This document shows positions 26,098-35,887 of a DNA stretch of 64,000 nucleotides, one piece after another. The notes beneath the pieces were generated by a model. The model did not search any database. It was given only the letters and a program-made list of their open reading frames with translations, and was not told the origin of the DNA. The stretch is from assembly GCF_039962255.1 (NCBI RefSeq), contig NZ_JAMPKY010000002.1:496001-560000 (forward strand). Reading direction: 5' to 3'. The stretch is from Leptolyngbya subtilissima AS-A7 (lineage in GTDB: Bacteria; Cyanobacteriota; Cyanobacteriia; Phormidesmidales; Phormidesmidaceae). A program made the position numbers and the translations under genes. Position 1 is the first letter of the stretch. Each line of letters starts with the position of its first letter.

Positions 26098-27003
26098 ATG
26101 GTTGGAATGAATTTGTTCAGAACCCTCGCGCTATTAGCGTTGCTCAGCGGGCTGATTGTGCTGGCGGGCTACCTGCTGGTTGGCAATGAGACGGGCTTGC
26201 TCTACGGGCTAGGCTTTGCGGCAGTGAGCAGCTTCGGCTCGTGGTACTACTCTGATCAAGCGGCGCTGGCAGCATTTAAGGCCCAGCCCACGCCCCGCGA
26301 GGAGGCTACAGAGCTGTATGAGCGGCTAGAAAAACTGAGCGATCGCGCCAACATTCCCACCCCTACCCTCTACTTGGTGCCCTCGGAGTCGCCCAATGCC
26401 TTTGCCACCGGGCGCGACCCCAATCACGCCGCGATCGCCCTTACCAAGGGCATTATTGAGCTGCTGCCCGACGAGGAACTCGATGCCGTTATCGCCCACG
26501 AACTGACCCACGTGCGCAACCGCGATACCCTCACCCAGGCGGTGGCAGGTACCCTGGCCGGGTCGCTGACCTTTTTAGGCCGCATTCTAACTTTTGGGGC
26601 ACTGTATTTTCCGATGGCCCGAGCCGGGGGACGACGCGGCAACAACCCCCTTGCCATTTTGTTTCTGCTGGTGATTGCTCCCTTTGCCGCTGGGCTACTG
26701 CGCATGGCCCTTTCGAGAACCCGAGAATATGCCGCTGATGCCGGAGCCGCTGAGATTACCGGCAACCCTCTAGCGCTGGTACGGGCGTTAGAAAGACTGG
26801 AGGAAACGGGGCAAAAAGTGCCCATCCACGGCAATCCGGCCTTTGCGCCGCTGTTTATTGTCAACCCTCTTTCTAAGGAAGGGATGATGACGCTGTTTAT
26901 GACCCACCCTTCCACCGACGATCGCATTCAGCGCTTGAAGGCTATGGCCGAGCAGGCGATCGTGGGTAAGGCCGATGAGAAAGCCCTTAGCCCTAGCGCC
27001 TAG
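26098..27003 (+). CDS. HtpX-like M48 zinc metalloprotease
   Basis: A 301-residue membrane protease. Two hydrophobic segments at about residues 7-50 precede the catalytic domain, which has HELTH at 134-138 and the third zinc ligand region REYAADAGAAE near 212. Further hydrophobic stretches lie around 145-205, as in HtpX. M48B enzymes degrade damaged membrane proteins in stress. The ATG at 26098 has GAGGAG nine bases upstream; another ATG lies three codons later. It appears monocistronic. Confidence 0.9.
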   Translation: MVGMNLFRTLALLALLSGLIVLAGYLLVGNETGLLYGLGFAAVSSFGSWYYSDQAALAAFKAQPTPREEATELYERLEKLSDRANIPTPTLYLVPSESPNAFATGRDPNHAAIALTKGIIELLPDEELDAVIAHELTHVRNRDTLTQAVAGTLAGSLTFLGRILTFGALYFPMARAGGRRGNNPLAILFLLVIAPFAAGLLRMALSRTREYAADAGAAEITGNPLALVRALERLEETGQKVPIHGNPAFAPLFIVNPLSKEGMMTLFMTHPSTDDRIQRLKAMAEQAIVGKADEKALSPSA

Positions 27004-27044
27004 GTGGCATGAGTGGCTGTAGCAAGATTTAAGCGGAACTTAGG

Positions 27045-27527
27045 TCAGTAAGGCGAACCATCTTTATGGTTAAACTGCCATTGGCCATCTGGGGTGAGAA
27101 CCGCTTCAATGTCGTCGTCGGGATATGAAACCCGATCATTGGGGCTGCGATCGCCCATTTCCAGATAAACAACATTCTCGCTGGTTTTATTCACTAAGCA
27201 GTGGGCATCGCCGTCGCCTGCCTTAAAACCGGCACACACGCCAGGTTGCAGCAGTGTTTCGCCAGCGTTAGTCACTAGAGTGGGTTGACCTGAAATGACG
27301 TAAACAAACTCATCTTGAGTGGTGTGAGCATGACGCAGCGCCGAAACCCCACCGGGCGCTAGCGTCACGTAGTTAACACCAAAGTTCGACAGTCCAAAAA
27401 TACTTCCTAATGGTCTCTTTTCACGACCCGCCATTTTAGCGGCAAAGGGCTCTGGGTAGAGTGATGGTCGCGTTCGCAGCGGAGCTTCAGCAGCGGCGAT
27501 GGCGATCGGTTTTTCAGGCTCGCTCAT
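27045..27527 (-). CDS. Cupin-domain protein
   Basis: The ATG at 27527 (MSEPEKPIA) follows GGAGGAAG at a good distance and gives 160 residues. A single small cupin barrel is visible: GGVSALRHAHTTQDEFVYVI carries the His/Glu metal ligands of motif 1, and GDGDAHCLVNKT carries the histidine of motif 2. Such proteins may be sugar isomerases, dioxygenases or binding proteins. Nothing nearby indicates a pathway. Confidence 0.85.
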   Translation of the reverse strand: MSEPEKPIAIAAAEAPLRTRPSLYPEPFAAKMAGREKRPLGSIFGLSNFGVNYVTLAPGGVSALRHAHTTQDEFVYVISGQPTLVTNAGETLLQPGVCAGFKAGDGDAHCLVNKTSENVVYLEMGDRSPNDRVSYPDDDIEAVLTPDGQWQFNHKDGSPY

Positions 27528-27675
27528 GCAAACTTCCTCCATCAGGGCGGTGTTCTAGCGATCGCTGCAAAGGTTCTTTGAGCGGTTGTATATCAGCTAG
27601 CTGTTCTAGCCAGTATTAGCTCAATTATGTGCCGAGTGGGCGGGTTGAGGATAGGTGGCGCGATCGCACTAATCC

Positions 27676-29574
27676 TCATCGCTCCAGCAGCGGCAATCTC
27701 ACAGTAAACGTTGCTCCCTGACCTTCTCCAGGGCTTTCTGCTTGCACAGTGCCACCGTGCAGCTCCACCAGATTGCGAACGATCGCCAGCCCCAACCCCA
27801 GACCGCCAAATTTGCGGGTGGTTGTACCGTCCTCCTGGCGAAAATATTCAAATACATGGGCGATAAAGTCAGGATGAATGCCTTTGCCGCTATCGCTAAC
27901 CTGAACTTGGGCCTGGGAGCCAGTTCTCGCTAGTCGAACGATTACCTCCCCGCCCTCATCCGTGAACTTGATAGCATTGCTGAGCAGATTCCAAATCACC
28001 TGCTGAAGACGGGTAGGGTCGCCTAAAACTTGCCCCACCGTCAGATCTAAATCAGTTTGAATCTTAATCGACTTGGCTTCTGCAGTTAACCGCACCGTTC
28101 CGATAGCGGCTTCAACAATCGCCCCTAAATTCACCGCCATCATATTGAAGTTCAGCTTCCCCTGCATTATGCGGGTAACGTCTAGCAGATCTTCAATCAG
28201 TTGGGTTTGCAGTTTAGCATTGCGCTCGATCGCTTCTAAAGCAAACGCCGTTTTTTGAGGGTCTAGCCTGCCAGTGCGCAGTAGACTAGACCAGCCCACA
28301 ATGGGGTTTAGGGGCGTGCGCAACTCATGGGATAGCACCGCCAAAAATTCATCTTTAATGCGGTTGGCCGCCTCCGCTTCTTCTCTAGCAGATTCTGCAC
28401 GCATGAGGTGTTCGGTGCGCTCTCGCTCCCGCTGCGACAGCAAATCGGCCGCAAATTCCAACGATTGCCCCAGCAAAACAATTTCCCGAATGGAAAGTGT
28501 GCTGACCTGGGGAGGCTCACCGTTAGCCAAAGCTTCGGCAGCTAGGGCAGCTTTGGTAATACTGCGAGAAATCTGGCGCGACAGCAAAAAAGCACCCACG
28601 CCGCTCACCAAAAGCAGCGCTAAACCCGGCCCAATCACCAACCACATCGCCCGCTGCACAGGCCTTTGAATCACATCGACCGGCACCGTGACCGCCGCCG
28701 TCCATGGGGTATTGTGAACCCGACTAAAAGCGACATATACCTGCTTCCCATCTAGGCTGGTATCTCGATAGACGCCTTCGTTAGTGGCCCCAATTCGCTG
28801 CAAGAAGGAGGGTGTGCCAGACTTTCCGACGAAGCGCTTAGGATTGCGGGTGCGAGCGACAACAACACCTTGACCATCGACAATGACGCGCGTCCATTCT
28901 CCGTCGACCGGAAGGCGAGCAACAACAACTTTAGACAGGGTCTCAGGCGTAATGAGCGCCGTCAGAACGTACTGTAAGTTGCTTTCATGGATAACGGGTA
29001 CGAGCACCGGAAAGGTAAAGTCGAACCCCAACTGCCCTTCACCCAGGTTACCTACCGTAGGCTGACGGGTTTTGATCAGTTGCTCTAGACTGTCCGGCTC
29101 AGGGGTATAGGTTAGCGGCATGCTCAAGGAATGCCTACTGTTGAGCTGCTCTTGCCCATCGGGCTTCAGCAGTATTGTCGTCAGCCAGGTAGGTTGCGTC
29201 GCCGTTAGCCGCTGCGCCTCACTGTGAAAGCTGTCGAGGTCGCCTTGATAGAGCTGCTCAGAGGCCGCCAAGGCCTGTAGAGTGCGAGTTGTGCTTGAAA
29301 ATTCACTTTCTACGGTCGAGGCTAGATTGCGAGCTTCTCGAAGCATCAGCCGCTCCGATGCAGCCTGCTCCTGGCTTGATAGCCTAAACACAACTGCAGC
29401 AGCAAACAGCACCACCGGCAGCAATGTTCCCGCAACCAATAGGACGAGATACCACTTTAGCGAAAGCGCCTGACCACCAGACGATATCGGCGCGGGTTGG
29501 GGAGCTGCTAAGGCGATGCGGTTAGCAAGCGAGTCCAAGATAATACCAATTCGTCTAGGCGTTTTGTCTACCAT
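27676..29574 (-). CDS. Transmembrane sensor histidine kinase with periplasmic Cache-type domain
   Basis: The protein has 632 residues. A first membrane segment at about 38-62 and a second at about 315-335 bracket an extracytoplasmic domain of roughly 250 residues whose strand pattern fits a dCache sensor (GRNPKRFVGKSG-like loop, VYVAFSRVHNTPWTAAV). A HAMP-like linker, a coiled coil, HisKA (FLAVLSHELRTPLNP) and an ATPase domain (DSGKGI, GGLGLGLAIVRNL) follow. No receiver is attached and no response regulator is adjacent, so it is an orphan kinase. The ligand is unknown. Confidence 0.9.
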   Translation of the reverse strand: MVDKTPRRIGIILDSLANRIALAAPQPAPISSGGQALSLKWYLVLLVAGTLLPVVLFAAAVVFRLSSQEQAASERLMLREARNLASTVESEFSSTTRTLQALAASEQLYQGDLDSFHSEAQRLTATQPTWLTTILLKPDGQEQLNSRHSLSMPLTYTPEPDSLEQLIKTRQPTVGNLGEGQLGFDFTFPVLVPVIHESNLQYVLTALITPETLSKVVVARLPVDGEWTRVIVDGQGVVVARTRNPKRFVGKSGTPSFLQRIGATNEGVYRDTSLDGKQVYVAFSRVHNTPWTAAVTVPVDVIQRPVQRAMWLVIGPGLALLLVSGVGAFLLSRQISRSITKAALAAEALANGEPPQVSTLSIREIVLLGQSLEFAADLLSQRERERTEHLMRAESAREEAEAANRIKDEFLAVLSHELRTPLNPIVGWSSLLRTGRLDPQKTAFALEAIERNAKLQTQLIEDLLDVTRIMQGKLNFNMMAVNLGAIVEAAIGTVRLTAEAKSIKIQTDLDLTVGQVLGDPTRLQQVIWNLLSNAIKFTDEGGEVIVRLARTGSQAQVQVSDSGKGIHPDFIAHVFEYFRQEDGTTTRKFGGLGLGLAIVRNLVELHGGTVQAESPGEGQGATFTVRLPLLER

Positions 29575-30205
29575 TTACTTGTATGGCATGCGCTGCGGAG
29601 TCTGTCGGAGGAGACGACAATTGCCTTGATCTCCAACGCTTCACCCCTTTCTCAAAGTTGCCAGTCAAATCATTATGCTACCCGGCATGCCGCAAGACCA
29701 TCTACCCCTAACCGCTCATATAGCTACCCATTAGTCTTAGAACAGTCCCTAGTAGGGCAAGACAGAGCTTAGGGCCATCAAGGACAGCGATCGCCCCTCA
29801 AACATTCTTCAGCATAGCCAGTTCGAAATATTACAGATGCTTAAGTACTAACCCTAGCCGGCAATTTCTCTGAGCGATTCAACTGAGAAGCAAAGCAGCT
29901 AATGATCTCTTAAATTGCCACTAGCTATCAGCGAGTTTCACTTGAGCGCGCTGTAATATGCGATCGCAAATTTCACAACCATCTACTTTATTGATATTTT
30001 ACTTAAGCTTAATCTATAGAAGAAACCTGCTCAAAGCGATCGAATTTACACCTAAACTGCCCATTGCATCGCTCTACCATGCCTAACAGCACAAGATTGC
30101 AGACAGCAACTTACCGATAATCATCTTCTACCAAATGGGTGATGAATCTCCCTGAGGCTACCTGATATAACTGTTTCGATATTATTTTAAACAACCGCTT
30201 TTAGA
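29575..30205. other. 630-bp intergenic region between divergent kinase genes
   Basis: There is no frame of note on either strand. The part beyond about 29940 becomes AT-rich (TTTATTGATATTTTACTTAAGC, then ATATTATTTTAAAC just before the next start), as expected of promoter DNA. I see no clear hairpin, repeat or RNA gene. It should hold promoters for both flanking kinases. Confidence 0.5.
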
Positions 30206-31324
30206 ATGCCTGCTTCCCAATCCTCAGAACAAACGGTGTCGAACTCAGTTTCTGAATGTCTTAGGCAGAATTCTAAAAAAATTCTGGAGATTTGGGAGAG
30301 ACGAACTCGTGACGAGTTGAGCGCATCAATTCATCAAGACTCGCTAGCCCTACAAAACTCTTTGCCCGTTTACTTAAATCATCTGGCTGATGCAATCTCA
30401 GATCAAACTGATAAAACCTCGGCTCAAATTGAGACAATTAAGCTAAAAAGCACCCACGTTGGCAAGCAGCATGGCCATGAGCGCGCTGGCTACGCTGACT
30501 ACACCGTCAGCCAGCTCATTCTGGAATACCACATTCTTCGCCAGGTTATATTTCAGGTCTTAGAGGAGGAAACTCCCTTAGAGGTAAGAGAGCGCGACAT
30601 TATTATCGACTCCATTGAGCAAGCCGTTAACGACGCCGCAACACAGTTCTCCCACACGCTTAGAGATATCCAAGAAATGTTTATGGTGACATTAACCCAC
30701 GACCTTAGAGGTCCGGTTAATATCGTCAAGATGGGAACGCAGCTAATTTTGCGTCGGTTTGAGCGAGGCGATGCTCACCTTGACATCACGGTGAGAATGA
30801 TTAGCGCCATCGATCGCATGGATGCAATGATTCAAAACCTGCTCGATGCCAGTCGATTACGGGCAGGCCAAAGCATAAAGTTAGAGTTTGAGGAATGCAA
30901 CCTCGCTCAGTTGCTCAAAGACGTCATTGAAGATTTGAACTTCACCTACGGAGACCGTTTTGTCGTAGTCTCAGACCCAAACATTACCAGCAACTGCAGC
31001 CGCAAACAAATTCGGCGAGTCATTGAAAATTTGGCTAGTAATGCCGTGAAGTATGGTGATCCAGAGACGCCGATTACGGTCAAGCTTTACGAATGTGACA
31101 GCCACATTCACCTTTCGGTTCACAACCAAGGCCCTCCCATTCCTTCAGATACTCAGTCCATTCTGTTTCAGCAATTTCGTCGGACTCCCGCTGCGGAAGA
31201 CAAGACTGGCTGGGGACTAGGGCTATTTTTAGCAAAAAATATTGTCGAAGCCCACGAAGGAATGATCGAAATCGAAAGCGCAGAAGGCAAAGGAACCACC
31301 TTCATTGTTAAGCTACCTGCCTAA
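30206..31324 (+). CDS. Cytoplasmic histidine kinase with RsbRD-type N-terminal domain
   Basis: A 372-residue protein. The helical first 155 residues (LRQNSKKILEIWERRTRDEL, SLPVYLNHLADAI, TVSQLILEYHILRQVIF) resemble the RsbRD_N sensor domain found before kinases and stressosome proteins. HisKA follows with H165 in VTLTHDLRGPVN, then an ATPase domain with NQGPPI and GWGLGLFLAKNIV. There is no membrane segment. Its response regulator is not adjacent. Confidence 0.88.
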   Translation: MPASQSSEQTVSNSVSECLRQNSKKILEIWERRTRDELSASIHQDSLALQNSLPVYLNHLADAISDQTDKTSAQIETIKLKSTHVGKQHGHERAGYADYTVSQLILEYHILRQVIFQVLEEETPLEVRERDIIIDSIEQAVNDAATQFSHTLRDIQEMFMVTLTHDLRGPVNIVKMGTQLILRRFERGDAHLDITVRMISAIDRMDAMIQNLLDASRLRAGQSIKLEFEECNLAQLLKDVIEDLNFTYGDRFVVVSDPNITSNCSRKQIRRVIENLASNAVKYGDPETPITVKLYECDSHIHLSVHNQGPPIPSDTQSILFQQFRRTPAAEDKTGWGLGLFLAKNIVEAHEGMIEIESAEGKGTTFIVKLPA

Positions 31325-31400
31325 GTTTGGCTACGTGAAGCAGGACAATTGATATCACTTTGCAGTTGTTAGTCAACCTAATCTGTTGGTATTCAAAACA

Positions 31401-31438
31401 ACTTGCGGGGCCCAAAGCAATCTTTGGGCCCCGCAAGT
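31401..31438. terminator. Perfect 17-bp hairpin, probable bidirectional terminator
   Basis: Arms at 31401-31417 (ACTTGCGGGGCCCAAAG) and 31422-31438 are exact reverse complements around the loop CAAT. It lies between convergent genes. On the minus strand TGTTTTG follows the stem, which helps termination of the glycine-zipper gene; on the plus strand GTGTTGTG follows. Confidence 0.8.
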
Positions 31439-31465
31439 GTGTTGTGTAGCGATCGCGGCTAGAGC

Positions 31466-32035
31466 CTACCTGATAGTAGTCCCATTGTCAGAAACACTAT
31501 GCTCACGGCGATGCCATGCGTCTTGGCTAGCGTGCCTTGCTTTATCCCAGCCTATGCGATGGGTGCCATGCTGCTCATAACGCTGTCTCAATTGAGGTTC
31601 AGCGTCTTGGTAAGACATCCCCTGTTTTGAGTAAGTTGAGTGGCCTTCATAGCCGACACGGTAGGCAGGGCTATAGTCTTCATAACTATGATCGGCCTCC
31701 ACGTAGGGGCGAGTGGCATAGTTATGGCGCCAGTACTCGTCTTCAACGGTGGGGTCTAGCGTCTCAGCCACTCCCTTACCCAACAGACCACCGGCAACTG
31801 AGCCGACCACAGCACCTACGGCACCCCCGATTGGGCCACCGACAATAACCCCCACAGCAGTGCCCACTGCACCCGCACTGGCGGCACCAACCCCTGTACC
31901 CACGGGGCGAGCACCATGCTCCCCAGTAATGGGGTCTGGATTGCTGTCAGAATCTGGCTTATGCTCAGTCGTTAGCTTAGGGTCGCGATCGTGGTTAGGA
32001 TTTGGTGTTGGATTATTTCTTTCATTAATGTTCAT
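31466..32035 (-). CDS. Glycine-zipper domain protein
   Basis: The 189-residue protein has a charged, Asn/Asp/Pro-rich N-terminus of about 40 residues. A glycine-zipper stretch then covers about 45-95 (GVGAASAGAVGTAVGVIVGG, GAVGAVVGSVAGGLLGKGVA). The C-terminal half is polar, rich in Tyr, His, Arg and Glu. Similar proteins are stress-induced in many bacteria and may associate with membranes through the zipper. There is no signal peptide. AAGGAAG lies ten bases before the ATG. Function unknown. Confidence 0.75.
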   Translation of the reverse strand: MNINERNNPTPNPNHDRDPKLTTEHKPDSDSNPDPITGEHGARPVGTGVGAASAGAVGTAVGVIVGGPIGGAVGAVVGSVAGGLLGKGVAETLDPTVEDEYWRHNYATRPYVEADHSYEDYSPAYRVGYEGHSTYSKQGMSYQDAEPQLRQRYEQHGTHRIGWDKARHASQDAWHRREHSVSDNGTTIR

Positions 32036-32321
32036 ATTTACATCTTCCTTACTAAAAGCTATTTCTCAGTAGAAGCTAACAGCTAGCAATTAGCCCTATC
32101 AAACCATGCTTAAAGCGTAGTTTTTCCACACTTAAACGAAATCGGCTCTTAGGTGGAGATTTATTTATCTATAGGAGAAAGATTAGATCAAGTTAAAATC
32201 TATGCCCAATGCTGACCGGCTACGATCCCCACAGAGTAAGGGGTCTTGACACTATCGGTAGAATGCTATGGCGCGAGCTTTGTGAATGAGTCTGCTCTAC
32301 CTGTTGAGGATATAAGGCTAC

Positions 32322-34496
32322 ATGAGTCCAACGGAAATTGTTATTCACGTTTTAGTCGCCATCTTGGTCGTTATTGGTCTTTCCCGACTGGTAGGGTACG
32401 GGTTTAATCAAATTAAGCAACCCCTAGTCATTGGCGAAATTGTCGCGGGGATCATGTTAGGCCCCTCGCTCTTGGGTTGGTTAGCGCCTACGTGGCAGGC
32501 AACGCTGTTTCCAGCGGAAATCATGCCTTCGCTAAATGTGCTGTCGCAGGTGGGGCTGATCTTCTTTATGTTCTTGATTGGGCTTGAGCTCAACCCCAAG
32601 TATCTAAAAGGAAATCTCGATGTTGCTATCTTGATCTCCCACGTCAGTATTTTGGCGCCGTTCTCCATGGGGAGTATTTTGGCGCTTTTGCTTTACCCAC
32701 TGGTCTCTAATGGGGCCGTTTCGTTTACAGCGTTTGCCCTATTTTTAGGCGCTGCGATGGCCATTACGGCATTTCCGGTGCTAGCTCGCATCATCACCGA
32801 AAATAATCTGCAAAAAAGCCGTTTGGGCACCCTGGCATTAACCTGTGCCGCAGTGGATGATGTGACTGCTTGGTGTGTCTTAGCTTTGGCAATCACGGTA
32901 ACTCGCACCAACAGTATGGTAGGCGCTTTACCAACCATCATTTTCTCATTAATTTATATCGGGTTGATGGTAACAGTAGGTCAGCGTTTTTTCCGCAACC
33001 TGGGTAAATTCTACGAGCGCACCGGTAAATTATCGCAGTTGCTCGTTGCCGGTATTTATATGGCGGTGATAGCATCGGCCTTAATCACAGAAACTATCGG
33101 CATTCACTTTATTTTTGGCGCGTTTTTGCTCGGGGCCGTGATGCCCAAAAATGTTGGTCTCACCCGAGAATTAGCCGAAAAAACTGAAGACTTTGTCTTG
33201 ATTTTTCTGTTGCCGGTATTTTTTGCCTACAGCGGGTTAAAAACTCAGGTGGGCTTGCTCAATAGCCCTGGCAAGTGGCTATTGTGTTTGGCCGTGATCG
33301 GCGTGGCTATTGTAGGTAAATACGTTGGCACCTATATGGCAGCCCGATTTTCTGGGATTGATCACCGAGAATCGTCTGCCCTGGGCTGGTTAATGAATAC
33401 CCGAGGGTTGACCGAGCTAATTGTGCTCAACATTGGGCTAGAGCTAGGGGTTGTCACCCCTTTACTCTTCACGATGCTGGTCATCATGGCTCTGGTGACA
33501 ACTTTTATGACCTCTCCCTTGCTAGAGCTGATATACCCTAAGCGGCTAATGCGCCTAGATGCTCTAGAGACCGAGGTAGGGGCTGACGAAGACGGTGAGC
33601 AGGAGACTGCGCCTTACCGTGTTTTAGTACCCGTTGCCAACCCTAAAAGCCAGAAGGGGTTGCTCAGATTGGCTGTGCAGCTTGCTGGGAACCAACCATC
33701 TGCGAGGGTTGATCTTTTAAACCTAGTTGAGATGCAGGAAGATTTTGCTTTCTCAACTACTCCTACCGAAATCGATCGCCTAATTGAGCAACGACAGCAA
33801 TCGCTCAACCAGTTAATTGAATCTTTAGGTGTTGCTGCATCAAAGCAAACCATTTTCCCAATTGTTCGAGTTACTAACGATGTAGCGCGCGAAACCTCAG
33901 ACATCGCTCAGTTAGAGCACACCAATTTAATTGTGATGGGTTGGCACCGCCCCGTATTTGACCAAAACCGGTTGGGTGGTCGGGTGGGGCAAGTGTTAGG
34001 TGCAGTGCCTAAAGATGTGGCTGTCTTTGTCGGGCGAAATCTGACGTCTATCGACACCGTTTTGGTCCCTTACATGGCTAGTCCGCACAATGACTTAGCC
34101 TTAGAGCTGGGGCTACGGTTGGTGGCTAATATACCGACATGCCGCCTAAAAATCTTGCAGCTTATGATTGACGACTATAACGAACATACATTGAGCAATG
34201 AGTTTAGTACGGTGATAGCTCGGATGAACGAGGTGATGGGCGATCGCATCGAAACACTTGTGCAATCTACTCGTGAACCAATCCCAGCCATTGTGGAAGC
34301 CTCTCGCAGCGCTGATCTAACCATCGCTGGAGCCAGCCGTGAGTGGGGAGTAGAGCGTCAAACCCTAGGGCGCTACGCCGATGCTCTGTCTAACCACTGC
34401 CACTCGTCACTGCTCATCACCCGCAAATATCGTCAGGTGGCCTCTCCCCATTTGGCCTCTGTTTTGAGTGGTTCGGCAAACGCGAGTCCTAGCTAG
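32322..34496 (+). CDS. CPA2-type cation:proton antiporter with C-terminal USP-like region
   Basis: The 724-residue protein has a membrane half of about 400 residues with the Kef/NapA pattern: VIGEIVAGIMLGPSLLGW, MAITAFPVLARI, CAAVDDVTAWCVLAL with the ion-binding Asp pair, and HFIFGAFLLGAVMP. A cytoplasmic half of about 290 residues has two universal-stress-protein-like repeats (YRVLVPVANPKS, then IDTVLVPYMASPHND and LTIAGASREWG). Such antiporters exchange Na+ or K+ for H+ and use the C-terminal domain for regulation. It is followed 67 bp later by a small membrane-anchored protein gene. Confidence 0.92.
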   Translation: MSPTEIVIHVLVAILVVIGLSRLVGYGFNQIKQPLVIGEIVAGIMLGPSLLGWLAPTWQATLFPAEIMPSLNVLSQVGLIFFMFLIGLELNPKYLKGNLDVAILISHVSILAPFSMGSILALLLYPLVSNGAVSFTAFALFLGAAMAITAFPVLARIITENNLQKSRLGTLALTCAAVDDVTAWCVLALAITVTRTNSMVGALPTIIFSLIYIGLMVTVGQRFFRNLGKFYERTGKLSQLLVAGIYMAVIASALITETIGIHFIFGAFLLGAVMPKNVGLTRELAEKTEDFVLIFLLPVFFAYSGLKTQVGLLNSPGKWLLCLAVIGVAIVGKYVGTYMAARFSGIDHRESSALGWLMNTRGLTELIVLNIGLELGVVTPLLFTMLVIMALVTTFMTSPLLELIYPKRLMRLDALETEVGADEDGEQETAPYRVLVPVANPKSQKGLLRLAVQLAGNQPSARVDLLNLVEMQEDFAFSTTPTEIDRLIEQRQQSLNQLIESLGVAASKQTIFPIVRVTNDVARETSDIAQLEHTNLIVMGWHRPVFDQNRLGGRVGQVLGAVPKDVAVFVGRNLTSIDTVLVPYMASPHNDLALELGLRLVANIPTCRLKILQLMIDDYNEHTLSNEFSTVIARMNEVMGDRIETLVQSTREPIPAIVEASRSADLTIAGASREWGVERQTLGRYADALSNHCHSSLLITRKYRQVASPHLASVLSGSANASPS

Positions 34497-34562
34497 TTGA
34501 CCGCTTAAATCCGCTCGGTTTCTCTTTTTCTCAACCATATTTATTCCGTCGAGGATTGCGCT

Positions 34563-35057
34563 TTGAGCCACTTTGATCGAAAGTCTTTAATTTTTTATGG
34601 GGTTGCCATTAGCTCTGTCGTGACCCTCTTTAGCGTAGTCAGCCGGTATGGCACAACCCACCTAAAAGCCCCGACCGCGATCGGAGGTAACTATCAATTG
34701 CAAATCGAGCCCAACGAACAGTGTTCTGAGCCCCCCGCCTTAGAGCTGCGTCTTCAGCAGTCGGGCGTTTTCGTCAACGGAGCCCTAGCGGCAGCTAGCT
34801 CCGAGGCGAAGCCGGCCGAAGTAGGAGGCGAGCCCTTTAATCTAGACGGGAGATGGCGCTCTCCCAATCTTGATTTGGTCGGTCGCTCACCGGCTATGAC
34901 GGTCTGTGGACAGCCGGTCGAGAGGGTTGCGATCGCCGGCACCCACGAGGGAGACAGCTTTAGCGGACAGCTCACCTTCGCGGGCTTACCTGCTCCGCTG
35001 ACGTTCGAGAGCGAGTTTATACCCACTCAAACCTCTGCTACCGAAGCGTCCCACTAG
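34563..35057 (+). CDS. Small membrane-anchored hypothetical protein downstream of the antiporter
   Basis: The only plausible start is a TTG at 34563, supported by GAGGA about eight bases upstream. The 164-residue product has one hydrophobic segment (FYGVAISSVVTLFSVV) near the N-terminus. The rest is predicted outside the cytoplasm and rich in beta strand: GGNYQLQIEPNEQCSEPPAL, LRLQQSGVFVNG, DSFSGQLTFAGL. It is 67 bp from the antiporter stop and probably co-transcribed, so it may be an accessory or regulatory partner. I do not recognise the family. Confidence 0.7.
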   Translation: MSHFDRKSLIFYGVAISSVVTLFSVVSRYGTTHLKAPTAIGGNYQLQIEPNEQCSEPPALELRLQQSGVFVNGALAAASSEAKPAEVGGEPFNLDGRWRSPNLDLVGRSPAMTVCGQPVERVAIAGTHEGDSFSGQLTFAGLPAPLTFESEFIPTQTSATEASH

Positions 35058-35347
35058 ATCAAACCCCTGTCTGTGTCCAGAACTCCTGTTTGGGGCCCTC
35101 AGTGCTTGTGGCTTCAAGAAATAGCTCAGCCGCAGAACTTAATAGATTCATCTACGGTTAGGTTCATCAGACTGTATGTAGACGCTAAAACTCCTATGGG
35201 CTGGACAACTGAGGCGACGAACAACCAGGCCTTTCATGTTTGATGAGGCCAGATTTAACTCCAAGTTTCTACCCTATGTTTGTAGTTCTAGACACGATTC
35301 TTTCAAACAAGTTAAAGTGGTACTGACTATGAATTACTTCCTCTACC

Positions 35348-35791
35348 ATGGATGAGTCAGCTGCCCTGAAAAAGCCCATCACCTGTCTGGATGATGCCAT
35401 TGAGCGCTGCCAGGCCCTTGGCATGCGGCTAAGTCGTCAGCGACGCTACATCTTAGAGCTGCTGTGGCAGCACCAGGGCCACCTCTCCGCCCGCGAAATC
35501 TACGATCGCCTCAATCAGCAGGGCCGCGAGATTGGCCACACCTCCGTCTACCAGAACCTCGACGCCCTCTCCGAGCAGGGCATTATTGAGTGTGTTGAGC
35601 GCGCCGATGGTCGGCTCTATGGCCACCTGAGCGACTCTCACAGCCACGTCAATTGTCTCGACACCAACGAAATCATCGACATTGACGTCACCCTACCGGC
35701 CGACCTGATTCAGCAGATTGAAGCCCGCACTGGAGTCACGATCACCGACTACCGTATCGACTTCTTTGGCACCACTGCCACCGCTAAGTAG
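35348..35791 (+). CDS. furC: Fur-family regulator, FurC/PerR type
   Basis: The 147-residue protein has the Fur winged-helix: ERCQALGMRLSRQRRYILEL, HLSAREIYDRL and GHTSVYQNLDALSEQGIIEC. The C-terminal domain has HLSDSHSHVNCLDTNEIIDI with the regulatory histidines, and it lacks the paired CxxC zinc site of classic Fur. This pattern matches cyanobacterial FurC, described as the peroxide-responsive PerR of Anabaena. It would repress peroxide-defence genes until metal-catalysed oxidation. No target such as a peroxiredoxin is adjacent; about 290 bp upstream could carry its own operator. Confidence 0.78.
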   Translation: MDESAALKKPITCLDDAIERCQALGMRLSRQRRYILELLWQHQGHLSAREIYDRLNQQGREIGHTSVYQNLDALSEQGIIECVERADGRLYGHLSDSHSHVNCLDTNEIIDIDVTLPADLIQQIEARTGVTITDYRIDFFGTTATAK

Positions 35792-35887
35792 CTTCGGTCG
35801 TTCTAGGGCAAGCCTCGCAGGTTGGCAGGTTGCCAGGTGTGAAAGTCGGAAAGTTCAACCTGCTAGCCTTTTAACCTGACAACTCAA